In this document: piece by piece, positions 37,152 to 45,528 of the stretch
Position numbering within the stretch: the first letter of the stretch is position 1
Layout: every line of letters begins with the position of its first letter
Program-made: the position numbers and the translations under genes
Origin: CmP2 sp052084925
Lineage (GTDB): Bacteria > Actinomycetota > Actinomycetes > Actinomycetales > Micrococcaceae
Reading direction: 5' to 3'
NCBI GenBank assembly: GCA_052084925.1
Contig: JBQDEV010000002.1
Coordinates: 62,001 to 126,000, forward strand
Length of the DNA stretch: 64,000 bases
The notes under the pieces: model-generated
Databases searched by the model: none
What the model was told of the DNA's origin: nothing
The model's input: only the letters and a program-made list of their open reading frames with translations

Positions 37152-37538
37152 ATGGTTATCACCGGGCTCATCCTCACCGGAATCGCCGCCCTCGTGCACG
37201 TCTACATCTTCGTGCTGGAGTCGGTGGCCTGGACCGGTCGACGGGCACAAGCCACGTTCGGCCATAGCGCAGAGCAAGCCGAGCAGACCAAAGCGCTGGC
37301 GTTCAACCAGGGCTTCTACAACCTCTTCCTCGCTATCGCCGTGTTCCTCGGGATCGTTTTCATCGCATTCGGGCAGGTCGCGATCGGGGCGACACTGGTG
37401 TTCACCGGTGCCGGGTCCATGGTGGCTGCGGCTCTGGTTCTGTTGCTATCCACTCCAGCGATGGCCCCCGCGGCGCTCAAACAGGGTGCGATTCCCGCGC
37501 TCGGTATCCTCGCGCTGGCCCTCGGGCTGGCACTCTGA
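37152..37538 (+). CDS. DUF1304 family membrane protein
   Basis: This 128-residue protein has four predicted helices. It shows the DUF1304 features AALVHVYIFVLESVAW near the N-terminus and NQGFYNLFLAIAVFLG in the middle. Function unknown; members often sit beside TetR regulators and oxidoreductases. GAAAGGAA precedes the ATG at 37152. It probably forms an operon with the reductase 76 nt downstream. Confidence 0.85.
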   Translation: MVITGLILTGIAALVHVYIFVLESVAWTGRRAQATFGHSAEQAEQTKALAFNQGFYNLFLAIAVFLGIVFIAFGQVAIGATLVFTGAGSMVAAALVLLLSTPAMAPAALKQGAIPALGILALALGLAL

Positions 37539-37614
37539 CCGCAGAATTCCCCCGTCTCCCGCAGTCTTTCTTGTTCGTTCTTAACTCCGTCCCATTGATG
37601 TGAAAGGACCCCTG

Positions 37615-38640
37615 ATGTCCCCTGTCACCAGCACCCAGATTCAACTCGCCCGTCGCCCCGAAGGCTGGCCTACGCACGACGATTTCCGCACCGTGACCAT
37701 CGAACACCCGGAACTGCAGCCGGGGCAGGTGCGCGTGCGCAATGAGTTCGTCTCGGTCGATCCCTACATGCGCGGGCGCATGAATGACGTGCGCAGCTAC
37801 GTTGCCCCCTACGCGCTGGGGGAGACGATCACCGGCGGCGCCATTGGCAGAGTCATCGACTCTGCGTCGGAGGAGGTTCCTGTCGGATCCGTCGTGCTGC
37901 ACCAGCATGGCTGGGCCGACACGGTGCAGGCCGATGCTGCCACCTTCCGGGTGGTGCCCGAAGTTTCGGGAGTGCCGCTCTCCTTGCGTCTGCACATTCT
38001 GGGCATGACCGGGATGACAGCGTATGTGGGACTGACCGCGATCGCCGGGATGAAGCCCGGGGACACCGTGTTCGTCTCCGGGGCGGCCGGGGCCGTGGGC
38101 ACCGCGGTCGGGCAGATCGCCCAGCTGTTGGGCGCGGGGCGAGTGATCGGTTCTGCGGGGTCGGACGAGAAGGTCGCCTTGCTGACCGAGAAGTACGGTT
38201 ACGATGCCGCCTTTAACTACAAGGACGGACCCGTGCGTGAACAGCTCGCCGCCGCTGCCCCGGAGGGGATTGACGTGTTCTTCGACAACGTCGGAGGAGA
38301 GCATCTGGAAGCCGCGCTCGCCGCGTTCAACGATGACGGACGCGCAGCACTGTGCGGTGCGATCGCCAGCTACAACGCGACCGAACGACCGACGGGTCCC
38401 GGCAACATGGCCAACATCATCACTCGCGGTCTCGTGCTGCGCGGCTTCACCCTGGGGTCGTGGCTACATTTGGCTCCGGAATTCCAAGAAAAGATGACCG
38501 CATGGTTCGCCGCCGGGTCCATTGCCTACGACGAGACCATCGTGGACGGGATCGAGAACACCGTTGATGCCTTCCTCACGATGATGCGCGGCGGGAACAT
38601 TGGCAAAATGCTGGTCCGTATCGCCCCGGAGTCACCCTGA
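37615..38640 (+). CDS. NADP-dependent medium-chain reductase (CurA/YncB, leukotriene B4 dehydrogenase-like)
   Basis: This zinc-free MDR enzyme probably reduces alpha,beta-unsaturated ketones or aldehydes with NADPH. It has 341 residues. Seen: VSVDPYMRGRM, the GMTGMTAYVGL helix, VSGAAGAVGTAVGQIAQLLGA for the cofactor, FDNVGGEHLEAAL, and RGFTLGSWL. A GTG five codons upstream is in frame but lies inside the GAAAGGA ribosome site, so the ATG at 37615 is chosen. It is a probable member of the TetR-controlled unit, perhaps for electrophile detoxification. Confidence 0.9.
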   Translation: MSPVTSTQIQLARRPEGWPTHDDFRTVTIEHPELQPGQVRVRNEFVSVDPYMRGRMNDVRSYVAPYALGETITGGAIGRVIDSASEEVPVGSVVLHQHGWADTVQADAATFRVVPEVSGVPLSLRLHILGMTGMTAYVGLTAIAGMKPGDTVFVSGAAGAVGTAVGQIAQLLGAGRVIGSAGSDEKVALLTEKYGYDAAFNYKDGPVREQLAAAAPEGIDVFFDNVGGEHLEAALAAFNDDGRAALCGAIASYNATERPTGPGNMANIITRGLVLRGFTLGSWLHLAPEFQEKMTAWFAAGSIAYDETIVDGIENTVDAFLTMMRGGNIGKMLVRIAPESP

Positions 38641-38652
38641 CCGAATAGAGCC

Positions 38653-39681
38653 CTACGCGGAGAGTTCCTTGCGAACGAGGGCAGCGCCTGCGCTGAGGGC
38701 GTTGAGCTTACCGCGCGCCACGTTGCGAGACAGCGGGGCCATGCCGCAGTTGGTAGAGGGGTAGAGCTTGTCTGCGTCGACGAAGCGCAGCGCGTTTCTG
38801 AGGACCTCGGCCACCTCTTCAGGGGTTTCGACCTCGTCGGTGGCGACGTCGATCGCGCCGACCATCACCTTCTTGCCACGGATCAGCTCGATCAGATCCA
38901 TGGGCACCCGTGAGTGCTGACACTCCAGTGAGACGATGTCGAGACTGGAGCGCTGGAGCAGGGGGAAGAAGCGCTCATACTGGAGCCATTCGGATCCGAG
39001 CGATTTCTTCCATTCGATGTTCGCCTCGATGCCGTACCCGTAACAGATATGTACGGCCGTCTCGCATTGAAGCCCCTCCACCGCGCGCTCCAGCGCGGCC
39101 ACACCCCAGTCGTTGACCTCGTCGAAGAACACATTGAAGGCCGGCTCGTCGAATTGGATGATGTCCACGCCGGCGGCCTCGAGTTCTTTGGCCTCCTGAT
39201 TGAGGATTCCGGCGAATTCCCAGGCGAGCTTCTCTCGGCTGCCGTAGTGGCCGTCGTAGAGGGTGTCGATCATCGTCATCGGGCCGGGAAGCGCCCACTT
39301 GAGCTGACGGTCCGTGTGCTGGCGAGCGAAGGCGGCGTCGTCGACGAAGACCGGCTTCGGGCGAGACACTTCGCCGACCACGGTCGGGACGCTGGCATCG
39401 TAACGGTCGCGGATGCGGACCGTCTGACGGGTCTGGAAATCCACGCCGTCCAGATGCTCGATGAACGTGGTCACGAAGTGCTGGCGCGTCTGCTCGCCGT
39501 CGCTGACCAGGTCGATTCCTGCCGCCGCCTGCTCGTGCAGCGACAGGCGCAGGGCATCGCGCTTGCTTTCAAGTAGTTCCTCATCCTGCCATCGCCAAGC
39601 CGACCAGAGCTGACCCGGTTCGGCCAGCCAGCTCGGCTTCGGCAGGCTGCCGGCGGTGGAGGTGGGCAGAAGAGAAGTCAT
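38653..39681 (-). CDS. mesD: Folate-independent methionine synthase, MesD type
   Basis: It has only the catalytic C-terminal half of MetE: 342 residues, no N-terminal folate domain. Zn/homocysteine motifs are seen: IIQFDEPAFN, VHICYGYG, and STNCGMAPLSR near the C-terminus. From published work on MesA-MesD, as I recall it, MesD is the oxygen-linked family that needs the DUF1852 protein MesX; here mesX lies 5 nt upstream. The methyl donor is not established. The ATG at 39681 begins the conserved MTSLLPTSTAGSLPKP; an upstream in-frame start overlaps mesX. Confidence 0.88.
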   Translation of the reverse strand: MTSLLPTSTAGSLPKPSWLAEPGQLWSAWRWQDEELLESKRDALRLSLHEQAAAGIDLVSDGEQTRQHFVTTFIEHLDGVDFQTRQTVRIRDRYDASVPTVVGEVSRPKPVFVDDAAFARQHTDRQLKWALPGPMTMIDTLYDGHYGSREKLAWEFAGILNQEAKELEAAGVDIIQFDEPAFNVFFDEVNDWGVAALERAVEGLQCETAVHICYGYGIEANIEWKKSLGSEWLQYERFFPLLQRSSLDIVSLECQHSRVPMDLIELIRGKKVMVGAIDVATDEVETPEEVAEVLRNALRFVDADKLYPSTNCGMAPLSRNVARGKLNALSAGAALVRKELSA

Positions 39682-39686
39682 GGTGA

Positions 39687-40685
39687 TCAACCTTGTCTCG
39701 AGGCTATGCGCTGTCCGCGATGGGCGGTCCAACGTTCCAGAACGGGCTTGTGGGGTTCGATAAAGTGCTCTTGAGTGAAGAGTCCTTGTCGCCGTGCCAG
39801 CTGACTGCGCTCTTCGCGGTCATAGTCGATCTGGGTGAACGAGCAATCCGGATTCGCCAGACTCGGGCGAAAATACGCACCCGCCGGCGAATTCGCGTTG
39901 TAGATCTCGGGTCGGTAGATCTTCTGGAACGACTCCATGGTGCTGATCACGCTGATGAGCTCGAGGTTCGTATAGTCGGTGAGCAGGCCCTCTCGAGAGT
40001 AGAAGGCGAGGGGGGCGACGCTGCCGGGAGGTAGGAAGTATCGCGCCTGCAGACCCATCCGGTCGAAGTATCGATCGGTCAGGGAGACGTCATCGTGGGC
40101 GTATTCCACCCCCAGGATCGGGTGAACATTGGTCGTCCGCCGGTACGTTTTGCTGGTGGAGACACTGAGGCAGATCACCGGCGGCTTGGCGAAGGCCCGC
40201 CGGTACGTCTCGGAATCGAGCACGAACTTGAATAGCTCTCCGTGGAGGAGTCCGAAATCATCCGGAACCTCGCGCTGAGCCGAATCTGTGTTGTACGCAG
40301 GCAGGCGCACGCTGAAGTCATAGTCGCGGACGTAGGATGACAGGCTATTGCCCGTCACCCCCTCGATCCGATGGTGTGTGTGGTGATCGACGATGGTGGT
40401 CTGCAGCAGCTCGATCGCCGGGAACGTCTCACCCTGGCCCTCGACGTCCACGTCGATGGAGACGATCTCGATCTCCAGGGAGTACCGATCGCCGTGGGGA
40501 TTGTCCCAGCTCGCCAGGTGATTGAACCGGGTGTTGATCATCTGCAGGGTGTTGCGCATGTTCCGCTGACGGTGCTCTCCGCGAGCCAGATTCGCGAAGT
40601 TCGTGGTCAGGCGCGTGCCGTCGGAAGGCTGGTAGTCCTCGTTGAAGGGAATCCTGCTGATGGTCAGTGTGAAGTCGTCGTTCAT
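39687..40685 (-). CDS. mesX: DUF1852 protein MesX, partner of MesD
   Basis: This 332-residue protein is required for MesD methionine synthesis in the families where the pair was studied; it may make or deliver the unknown methyl donor. Recognised from its DUF1852 blocks: FTLTISRIPFNEDYQPSD at the N-terminus, TRLTTNFANLARG, NMRNTLQMINTRFNHLASWDNP (in part) and HPILGVEY. No cofactor motif is apparent. First gene of a two-gene operon. The 258 nt upstream show no recognisable SAM riboswitch. Confidence 0.85.
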   Translation of the reverse strand: MNDDFTLTISRIPFNEDYQPSDGTRLTTNFANLARGEHRQRNMRNTLQMINTRFNHLASWDNPHGDRYSLEIEIVSIDVDVEGQGETFPAIELLQTTIVDHHTHHRIEGVTGNSLSSYVRDYDFSVRLPAYNTDSAQREVPDDFGLLHGELFKFVLDSETYRRAFAKPPVICLSVSTSKTYRRTTNVHPILGVEYAHDDVSLTDRYFDRMGLQARYFLPPGSVAPLAFYSREGLLTDYTNLELISVISTMESFQKIYRPEIYNANSPAGAYFRPSLANPDCSFTQIDYDREERSQLARRQGLFTQEHFIEPHKPVLERWTAHRGQRIASRQG

Positions 40686-40943
40686 GATGATCTGTCGCTC
40701 TCATTCCGGAGTCTGCGACTCGTCTGTCGGCCCGTCGGGGTAGTGGAGTGGGGCAAGCCTATGTGCCGTGCGCTCCCCACTGACAACTCACGCGGTCACA
40801 CATCATCGGGGCACGTAAAATAGGGGCGCTCATTGCTCAGGTACCGCTTTTCGTGCCCGTGGCGGTGTCACGAATTGACGGGTGGAGATTCGCCTTGCTA
40901 GAGGCGTAAGCACGTCCATCACTGGGGGTCTGCTGGTCGCGGA

Positions 40944-41432
40944 TCACTCCAGGGGAACGCGGCGGGCGCCCGCGCCGGTGTCGCCGAGTTCGTCGTCGGG
41001 GTTGAGCAACCCGCACGCCTTCATAGACAGGCAGCCGCAGCCGATACAGCCGGTAAGTTCCTTCTCGAGCCGCTCGATACCTGCCCGGCGCTGTTCCAGA
41101 ACCCGCTTCCAGCGTCGGGAGGCTCGCTGCCAGTCCTCATGACTCGGCGTGCCCGTGAGGGGCACGTCGGCGAAAGCTTCTTGCAGGTCTGACAGCGGGA
41201 TGCCCAGCCGTTTGGCGACCGAGACCAGCGCGACCCGACGCAGCATGTGACGGGGGAAGCGCCGCTGGTTGCCGGCCGTGCGAAACGAGGCGATGAGTCC
41301 CATTCGCTCGTAGTAGTGCAGTGCAGAGACGGCCACGCCGGTGCGCTTGCTCATCTCTCCGACGGTCATCAGCTCGTCCGGATGGTGATCCAGCGCCGCC
41401 AATTCCGCGTCGTTGACCTCGCTCCGTGACAC
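40944..41432 (-). CDS. soxR: Redox-sensing MerR-family regulator SoxR
   Basis: This dimeric [2Fe-2S] activator responds to redox-cycling compounds or superoxide. It has 162 residues. The N-terminal MerR HTH is MTVGEMSKRTGVAVSALHYYERMGLI (given in part: RTGVAVSALHYYERMGL). The helix HMLRRVALVSVAKRLGIPL leads to the dimer coil, and the cluster motif CIGCGCLSMKAC matches E. coli SoxR spacing (C-x2-C-x-C-x5-C). The frame is open further upstream, but an ATG at 41465 lies inside the SoxR box. The GTG at 41432, 8 nt after GGGAGG, is the better start. Confidence 0.92.
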   Translation of the reverse strand: MSRSEVNDAELAALDHHPDELMTVGEMSKRTGVAVSALHYYERMGLIASFRTAGNQRRFPRHMLRRVALVSVAKRLGIPLSDLQEAFADVPLTGTPSHEDWQRASRRWKRVLEQRRAGIERLEKELTGCIGCGCLSMKACGLLNPDDELGDTGAGARRVPLE

Positions 41433-41451
41433 TGCGCACACCTCCCGAACT

Positions 41452-41482
41452 TTGACCTCAACCATACTTGAGGTTCTACAGT
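41452..41482 (+). promoter_or_regulatory. SoxR-type promoter: SoxR box between -35 and a 19-bp-spaced -10
   Basis: The box ACCTCAA-N6-TTGAGGT at 41455-41474 is a perfect inverted repeat and matches the E. coli soxS operator half-sites CCTCAA/TTGAGG. It lies between TTGACC (41452-41457) and TACAGT (41477-41482), spaced by 19 nt, the overlong spacer of MerR-type promoters. It drives the ferredoxin gene to the right. Confidence 0.85.
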
Positions 41483-41519
41483 ATGGGTAGCTGTTGATTC
41501 TTCTGGAGGTTCCCGTCTC

Positions 41520-41846
41520 GTGACGTATGTGATTGCTCTGCCGTGTGTGGATGTGAAGGATCGGGCGTGTATTGATGAGTGCCCGGTGGATTGCATCTAT
41601 GAGGGTGAGCGGATGCTGTATATCCATCCTGATGAGTGTGTGGATTGTGGTGCGTGTGAGCCGGTGTGTCCGGTGGAGGCTATTTATTATGAGGATGATC
41701 TTCCTGAGGAGTGGGAGGATTATTACGGTGCCAATGTGGAGTTCTTTTCTGATGTGGGGTCTCCGGGTGGGGCGGCGAAGATGGGTGTGATTCCGAAGGA
41801 TCATGCGCTGATTACCGCGCTGCCCCCACAGGGAGATGACGCATGA
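41520..41846 (+). CDS. fdxA: Seven-iron ferredoxin
   Basis: This is a cytosolic electron carrier with one [3Fe-4S] and one [4Fe-4S] cluster. It has 108 residues. The Cys patterns are in CVDVKDRACIDECPVDC and CVDCGACEPVCP, as in actinobacterial FdxA. The start is a GTG 13 nt after GGAGG. Pyrimidine-ending codons are almost all T-ending (GAT, TGT, TAT) up to about codon 100, opposite to every neighbour. It sits under the SoxR promoter and overlaps the flavin reductase by ATGA. Confidence 0.92.
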   Translation: MTYVIALPCVDVKDRACIDECPVDCIYEGERMLYIHPDECVDCGACEPVCPVEAIYYEDDLPEEWEDYYGANVEFFSDVGSPGGAAKMGVIPKDHALITALPPQGDDA

Positions 41847-42352
41847 GCCGCCCCGTGACGCGTGCTCCGGACGTGGTGACTGCGTTCAAAGACGCCTTCC
41901 GGGAGCATCCGGCCGGGATCTCACTGATCACCGCCGCGACGCCGGAAGGACGTGTCGGATTGACCGCCTCCAGCGTGGCCTCGGTCAGCGTGGACCCGCT
42001 GGCCCTGTCGTTCTCGGTCACCCGGGCGACGGGTAGCGCCGGGGCCATCATCCGCAGCGACAGCTACCTGGTACACCTGCTGGACCACCGCCATCAGCAC
42101 ATCGCCCAGCAGTTCAGTGTCACCGGCGGCGAGCGTTTCAGCTCCGCCCAGGGGTGGACCGCGCTGGACACCGGTGAACCCTACCTGCCCGGAGTGCGAG
42201 CGGCCCTGCGCTGCCGGACTCTTCAGCTGGTGCCGGTGGGTTCCTCGACACTGGTGGCCGCCGAGGTCCTGGACATCGTCTCTGGTGAGAGTGCGGACCC
42301 AATGGTGTACCACGATCGGACCTTCACCCGACTCTCACACCCCGGTTCCTGA
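41843..42352 (+). CDS. Flavin reductase-like FMN-binding protein
   Basis: This 169-residue split-barrel protein reduces or binds FMN. Family blocks are visible: FREHPAGISLITA, GLTASSVASVSVDPLALSFSV, and the late DPMVYHDRTFTRL. It is translationally coupled to fdxA under the SoxR promoter, suggesting a ferredoxin- or flavin-based redox response, perhaps with a monooxygenase elsewhere. It converges with the amidohydrolase and overlaps it by 18 nt. Confidence 0.87.
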   Translation: MSRPVTRAPDVVTAFKDAFREHPAGISLITAATPEGRVGLTASSVASVSVDPLALSFSVTRATGSAGAIIRSDSYLVHLLDHRHQHIAQQFSVTGGERFSSAQGWTALDTGEPYLPGVRAALRCRTLQLVPVGSSTLVAAEVLDIVSGESADPMVYHDRTFTRLSHPGS

Positions 42353-43240
42353 CACCGAGTCCTCGAGGCCGACCAGTCGGCGCGGGGTGTGCCAGAGGAC
42401 GTCGGCGAGCACGTCGCGTCCCAGCCCCCACCGGTTGATGACCTGGAGCTGGTGCGCATAGGGGTAGGGAATGTTCGGAAAATCCGTGCCGAGTACGATC
42501 CGATCGGCGACGGTGGCGATCTGGTCGGGGAAATCGGGCGGCAGCGGAGCGATCGTCTCCATGAAGTCGGTGCCGACCATGGTGGTGTCCAGATACACCC
42601 TCGGGTATTGACGGACGAGCTGGAGGAAGGATCCGTAGTCGGGCAGCCCGGCATGCGCAATCACTAAAGTCAGCTCCGGGTGTTGCCGCAGCACCTCGCG
42701 CACGGGGTCGATGCCGGTGAACTGGCCGCGATTCGGTCCGTGTCCGCAGTGAACGACCACCGGTATCGCTTCCTCAGCCAGGCGCTGCCAGACGGGGTCG
42801 AGCAGAGGATCCGTTGGTGAGAAGCCGCCGACCTGAACGTGGAGCTTGAACAGCCGCGCACCGTCGTCCAGCGCCCGATCCACCACCTCGACGACGTCGG
42901 GTTCCGGGAAGAACGTGGCCGAGTGAATGGCGTCGGGATGCTGTGCCGCGAAACGGGTGGAATACTCGTTCAGCCAGCGCGCCATACCCGTGCGGTGGGC
43001 GTAATTGAGGGTGCCGAAATGCTTCACTCCGAGCTGGCGTAAGGTGCGCACCCGTTCGGTCTCGTCGGTGCGGTAGGTGATGGTCCACGGCGGCACTCCC
43101 GGCCGGTCCACGGCGTCGAAGTACTGCCACACCTTGCGCAACACGTTCTCGGGCATGAAGTGGACGTGGAGGTCGACGATGCCGGGAATGTTCAGGGATT
43201 CGAGCCAGGCCGGGATCTGTCGATCCGAGGTGGGTTCCAC
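42335..43240 (-). CDS. Metal-dependent amidohydrolase (COG2159 type)
   Basis: This is a 301-residue TIM-barrel hydrolase or decarboxylase. Metal motifs: DLHVHF near residue 23, a Lys in LFKLHVQ, VVVHCGHG, VIAHAGLPDYG and the late VLGTDFPNIP. The start is a GTG 8 nt after AAGGAG. Substrate unknown; relatives act on amides or aromatic acids. It is divergent from the alpha/beta hydrolase with 119 nt between. Confidence 0.82.
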   Translation of the reverse strand: MEPTSDRQIPAWLESLNIPGIVDLHVHFMPENVLRKVWQYFDAVDRPGVPPWTITYRTDETERVRTLRQLGVKHFGTLNYAHRTGMARWLNEYSTRFAAQHPDAIHSATFFPEPDVVEVVDRALDDGARLFKLHVQVGGFSPTDPLLDPVWQRLAEEAIPVVVHCGHGPNRGQFTGIDPVREVLRQHPELTLVIAHAGLPDYGSFLQLVRQYPRVYLDTTMVGTDFMETIAPLPPDFPDQIATVADRIVLGTDFPNIPYPYAHQLQVINRWGLGRDVLADVLWHTPRRLVGLEDSVSGTGV

Positions 43241-43359
43241 GGTGGAGACTCCTTCGCCGGTGGGTGGTACTGCCAGGGCGGTGCGGGTCGGTGTAGCGCA
43301 GCGCGGGTGCGATACAGTGCGACAAGCACCCCTGGCCGATCTACGAGAGACCCTGTTTC

Positions 43360-44169
43360 ATGACGCTGAACACCACTGTAACCACGTCCGATGGTTTCAC
43401 TCTCGCGGTGCAGTCGGAGGGCCTGGACGACGGGCCGACGATGCTGTTGCTTCCCGGGCAGGCGAATTCGCATCGGTGGTGGGAGGGGCTACGGGAGCGG
43501 TTCCAGGATCGGTTCCGCACCGTGACTTTCGACTATCGCGGTACCGGCGACAGCCGCGGGGAGGTCGGGGAGTGGAGCACACGCAGCTTCGCCGAGGACT
43601 GCCTGGCTGTGCTCGACCACGTGGGTGCGGATCAGGCTGTTGTCTACGGGACCTCTATGGGCGGGCGGACCGCGCAGATGCTCGCCGTACAGGAGCCGCA
43701 GCGGGTGAGTGTACTGATTCTGGCCTGCACCACCCCCGGCGGTGAGCATGCGGTGGAGCGCAGCAACGAGCTGCGTGCCCGGCTCGGACGCGCCGATGCC
43801 GCCACCCGGGCGCAGATGCTCTTCGACCTGTTCTACACCCCCGCCTGGGAGGGGACACGGGAGGCGAGCACGCTGCTGGGGGATGCGAGTATGACCGGAC
43901 CGGAGCGGGCGGCGCACTTGAAGGTCAGCGACCGTCACGACGCCTGGGAGATGCTCCCGCAGATCAGCGCGCCGACCCTGGTACTGCACGGGAGCGCCGA
44001 TGAGATGGCACCCGTGATCAACGCGGAGCGCCTCGCCGGTCGGATTCCCGGGGCCCAACTGTGGCTGTGGGAAGGGCAACGGCACGGATTCTTTTCCGAG
44101 CGCGCCGAGGAGGTCACCGCGGAGATCACCCGTTTCCTCGAACGGGTTCTGGACCCGGCGGTCGGCTGA
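43360..44169 (+). CDS. Alpha/beta hydrolase
   Basis: This is a 269-residue hydrolase with the oxyanion and nucleophile elements LLPGQANSHRWW, DYRGTGDSRGE, and GTSMGGRTAQ (nucleophile Ser). The acid is in VLHGSADEMAP, and the His in GQRHGFFSE. Esterase, lactonase or dienelactonase-like activity is possible. A TACAGT lies 43 nt before the start. Its 3' end overlaps the esterase gene on the other strand by 44 nt. Confidence 0.85.
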   Translation: MTLNTTVTTSDGFTLAVQSEGLDDGPTMLLLPGQANSHRWWEGLRERFQDRFRTVTFDYRGTGDSRGEVGEWSTRSFAEDCLAVLDHVGADQAVVYGTSMGGRTAQMLAVQEPQRVSVLILACTTPGGEHAVERSNELRARLGRADAATRAQMLFDLFYTPAWEGTREASTLLGDASMTGPERAAHLKVSDRHDAWEMLPQISAPTLVLHGSADEMAPVINAERLAGRIPGAQLWLWEGQRHGFFSERAEEVTAEITRFLERVLDPAVG

Positions 44170-45418
44170 GACACGACCGGGCTGACGGCATGGCGGTGGA
44201 CTCGGTGGGTGGGAATGCCCAGATCAACGCCTCCGCCCACGTCCCGCGCCACCAAGCGGCATCGTGGCCGCCGGCGAACTCGCGGTACGCCGTCGTCGCC
44301 CCGCGCAGGGTGAGTATTTGGTGCAGCCACCGGTTGCCCAACACCTGCCACACCCGGGCCGGCGGCGGTCCGAACTCCCAGATCCCGCACTCCTGATAGA
44401 GCCGGAGACGATTCAGCACGTTCGGATCGGCGTCGAGGAACTCTTGGATGAGCGTGGGCACCGGTTCGGTGCCCACCAGGTCGCCCTCGGCCTGTTCGCG
44501 GGCGGTGTACCAGCACGACGGTGACTGCATGATGGCGACCCCGAAGGTGTCCGGATGGTGCAGGGCCGTGTAGCCGGCGCACAGCCCGCCGAAACTGGAC
44601 CCGGAGACGGCCGCATCCTCGGGCAGCGTAGAGAGGTGATAGCGCTCCCGGAGCAGATCCAGCAACTCGATGGCCACGGCGCGCGAGAACTCCGGGTTCG
44701 CCGTCAGCTCCTGGTTCCGCAAGTTCAGAGGGTCGACGAGGATGACCACGCAATCCCGGATCGCACCCGCCGCGCTCAAGGCGTTTCGAACTCGGGGTGC
44801 GGTGTGTTCACCCGTGCCATCGAAAAGCACCACGAACGGGTAGCGCTCACCGTCGTTCGTCCATGACGGGGGAACCGAGACCCATACATCGCGGGTGTTG
44901 CCCAGGATCTCGCTACTGAAGCTCAGCGTGTCGAGCTGCGGTTCGCTCTCGAGCTCTTGCGCCCGTTCGAGCCAGGGCAGGGGCTCGGCGGCCGGCAACT
45001 CGGCCACCGCTTCGGCCAGCCGGGGGTCGCGCTGCGGGGCGCTGCGCCGGTGCGCGTCGTCGGTGTCATGGGTGTCGGTTCCGTTGTGGTGGACCGTGAA
45101 ACCGTAGGTGAACCGCGCCGTGGCGGGCACGGCGAGGGTGAGCGACCAGAAACAGGTGTCTCCGATGCGCTGCAGGTCACGCTCGGCGGTGATCCCCCGA
45201 TCCACGGCGGACTGCACCTGCACCCGATCCGGATGCGGCGGGGCAGACGTGTCGGACTCGGAGTCATAGACGAAGGTGACGTCCACCGTCTCGGTGTCCG
45301 CGGCACGCGGGGTGACCAACGGTGTTCCGGTGGAGGCCAGCCAGGCACGGAACTGGGCGGAGGTCCACTGGTTCTCGCGCAGCGACTCCAGCGCGCCGGC
45401 AGGGGATAGGTGCGTCAT
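44126..45418 (-). CDS. Enterochelin esterase-like siderophore esterase (Fes/IroD family)
   Basis: It is expected to hydrolyse ester or lactone bonds of an imported ferric siderophore to release iron in the cytosol. It has 430 residues. The N-terminal Fes beta-sandwich (about 20-150) has VTFVYDSES and DTCFWSLTLAVP. The C-terminal esterase domain has PFVVLFDGTGEH, the nucleophile in AVSGSSFGGLCAGYTALHHP, and GGHDAAWWRGTWAEAL with the catalytic His. It is divergent from a siderophore-binding lipoprotein across an iron box, 9 kb from the NRPS. Confidence 0.87.
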   Translation of the reverse strand: MTHLSPAGALESLRENQWTSAQFRAWLASTGTPLVTPRAADTETVDVTFVYDSESDTSAPPHPDRVQVQSAVDRGITAERDLQRIGDTCFWSLTLAVPATARFTYGFTVHHNGTDTHDTDDAHRRSAPQRDPRLAEAVAELPAAEPLPWLERAQELESEPQLDTLSFSSEILGNTRDVWVSVPPSWTNDGERYPFVVLFDGTGEHTAPRVRNALSAAGAIRDCVVILVDPLNLRNQELTANPEFSRAVAIELLDLLRERYHLSTLPEDAAVSGSSFGGLCAGYTALHHPDTFGVAIMQSPSCWYTAREQAEGDLVGTEPVPTLIQEFLDADPNVLNRLRLYQECGIWEFGPPPARVWQVLGNRWLHQILTLRGATTAYREFAGGHDAAWWRGTWAEALIWAFPPTESTAMPSARSCLSRPPGPEPVRGNG

Positions 45419-45440
45419 GTGTGTCCTCGGGTATTCACTG

Positions 45441-45474
45441 GGGGAGACTCTCCCACTAAGGTTAGCCTGGTCTT
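45441..45474. promoter_or_regulatory. DtxR/IdeR-type iron box and adjacent palindrome in the esterase/siderophore-binding protein promoter
   Basis: The 19-bp site at 45456-45474 (TAAGGTTAGCCTGGTCTTA) matches the consensus TTAGGTTAGCCTAACCTAA, as I recall it, at 14 of 19 positions, with a perfect left half. A perfect 13-bp palindrome GGGAGA-C-TCTCCC lies beside it at 45441-45453. Iron repression of both divergent genes is the natural reading. Confidence 0.65.
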
Positions 45475-45528
45475 ATTCGCTGGGGTGGTTCGGGTCGTTC
45501 CTGATGCCCCGTCTTGAAAGGTTGTGCT

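Noticed and set aside
40686..40943. SAM or SAH riboswitch upstream of mesX-mesD
   Set aside because: The minus-strand leader was read for SAM-I, SAM-IV and SAH core motifs; none was convincing.
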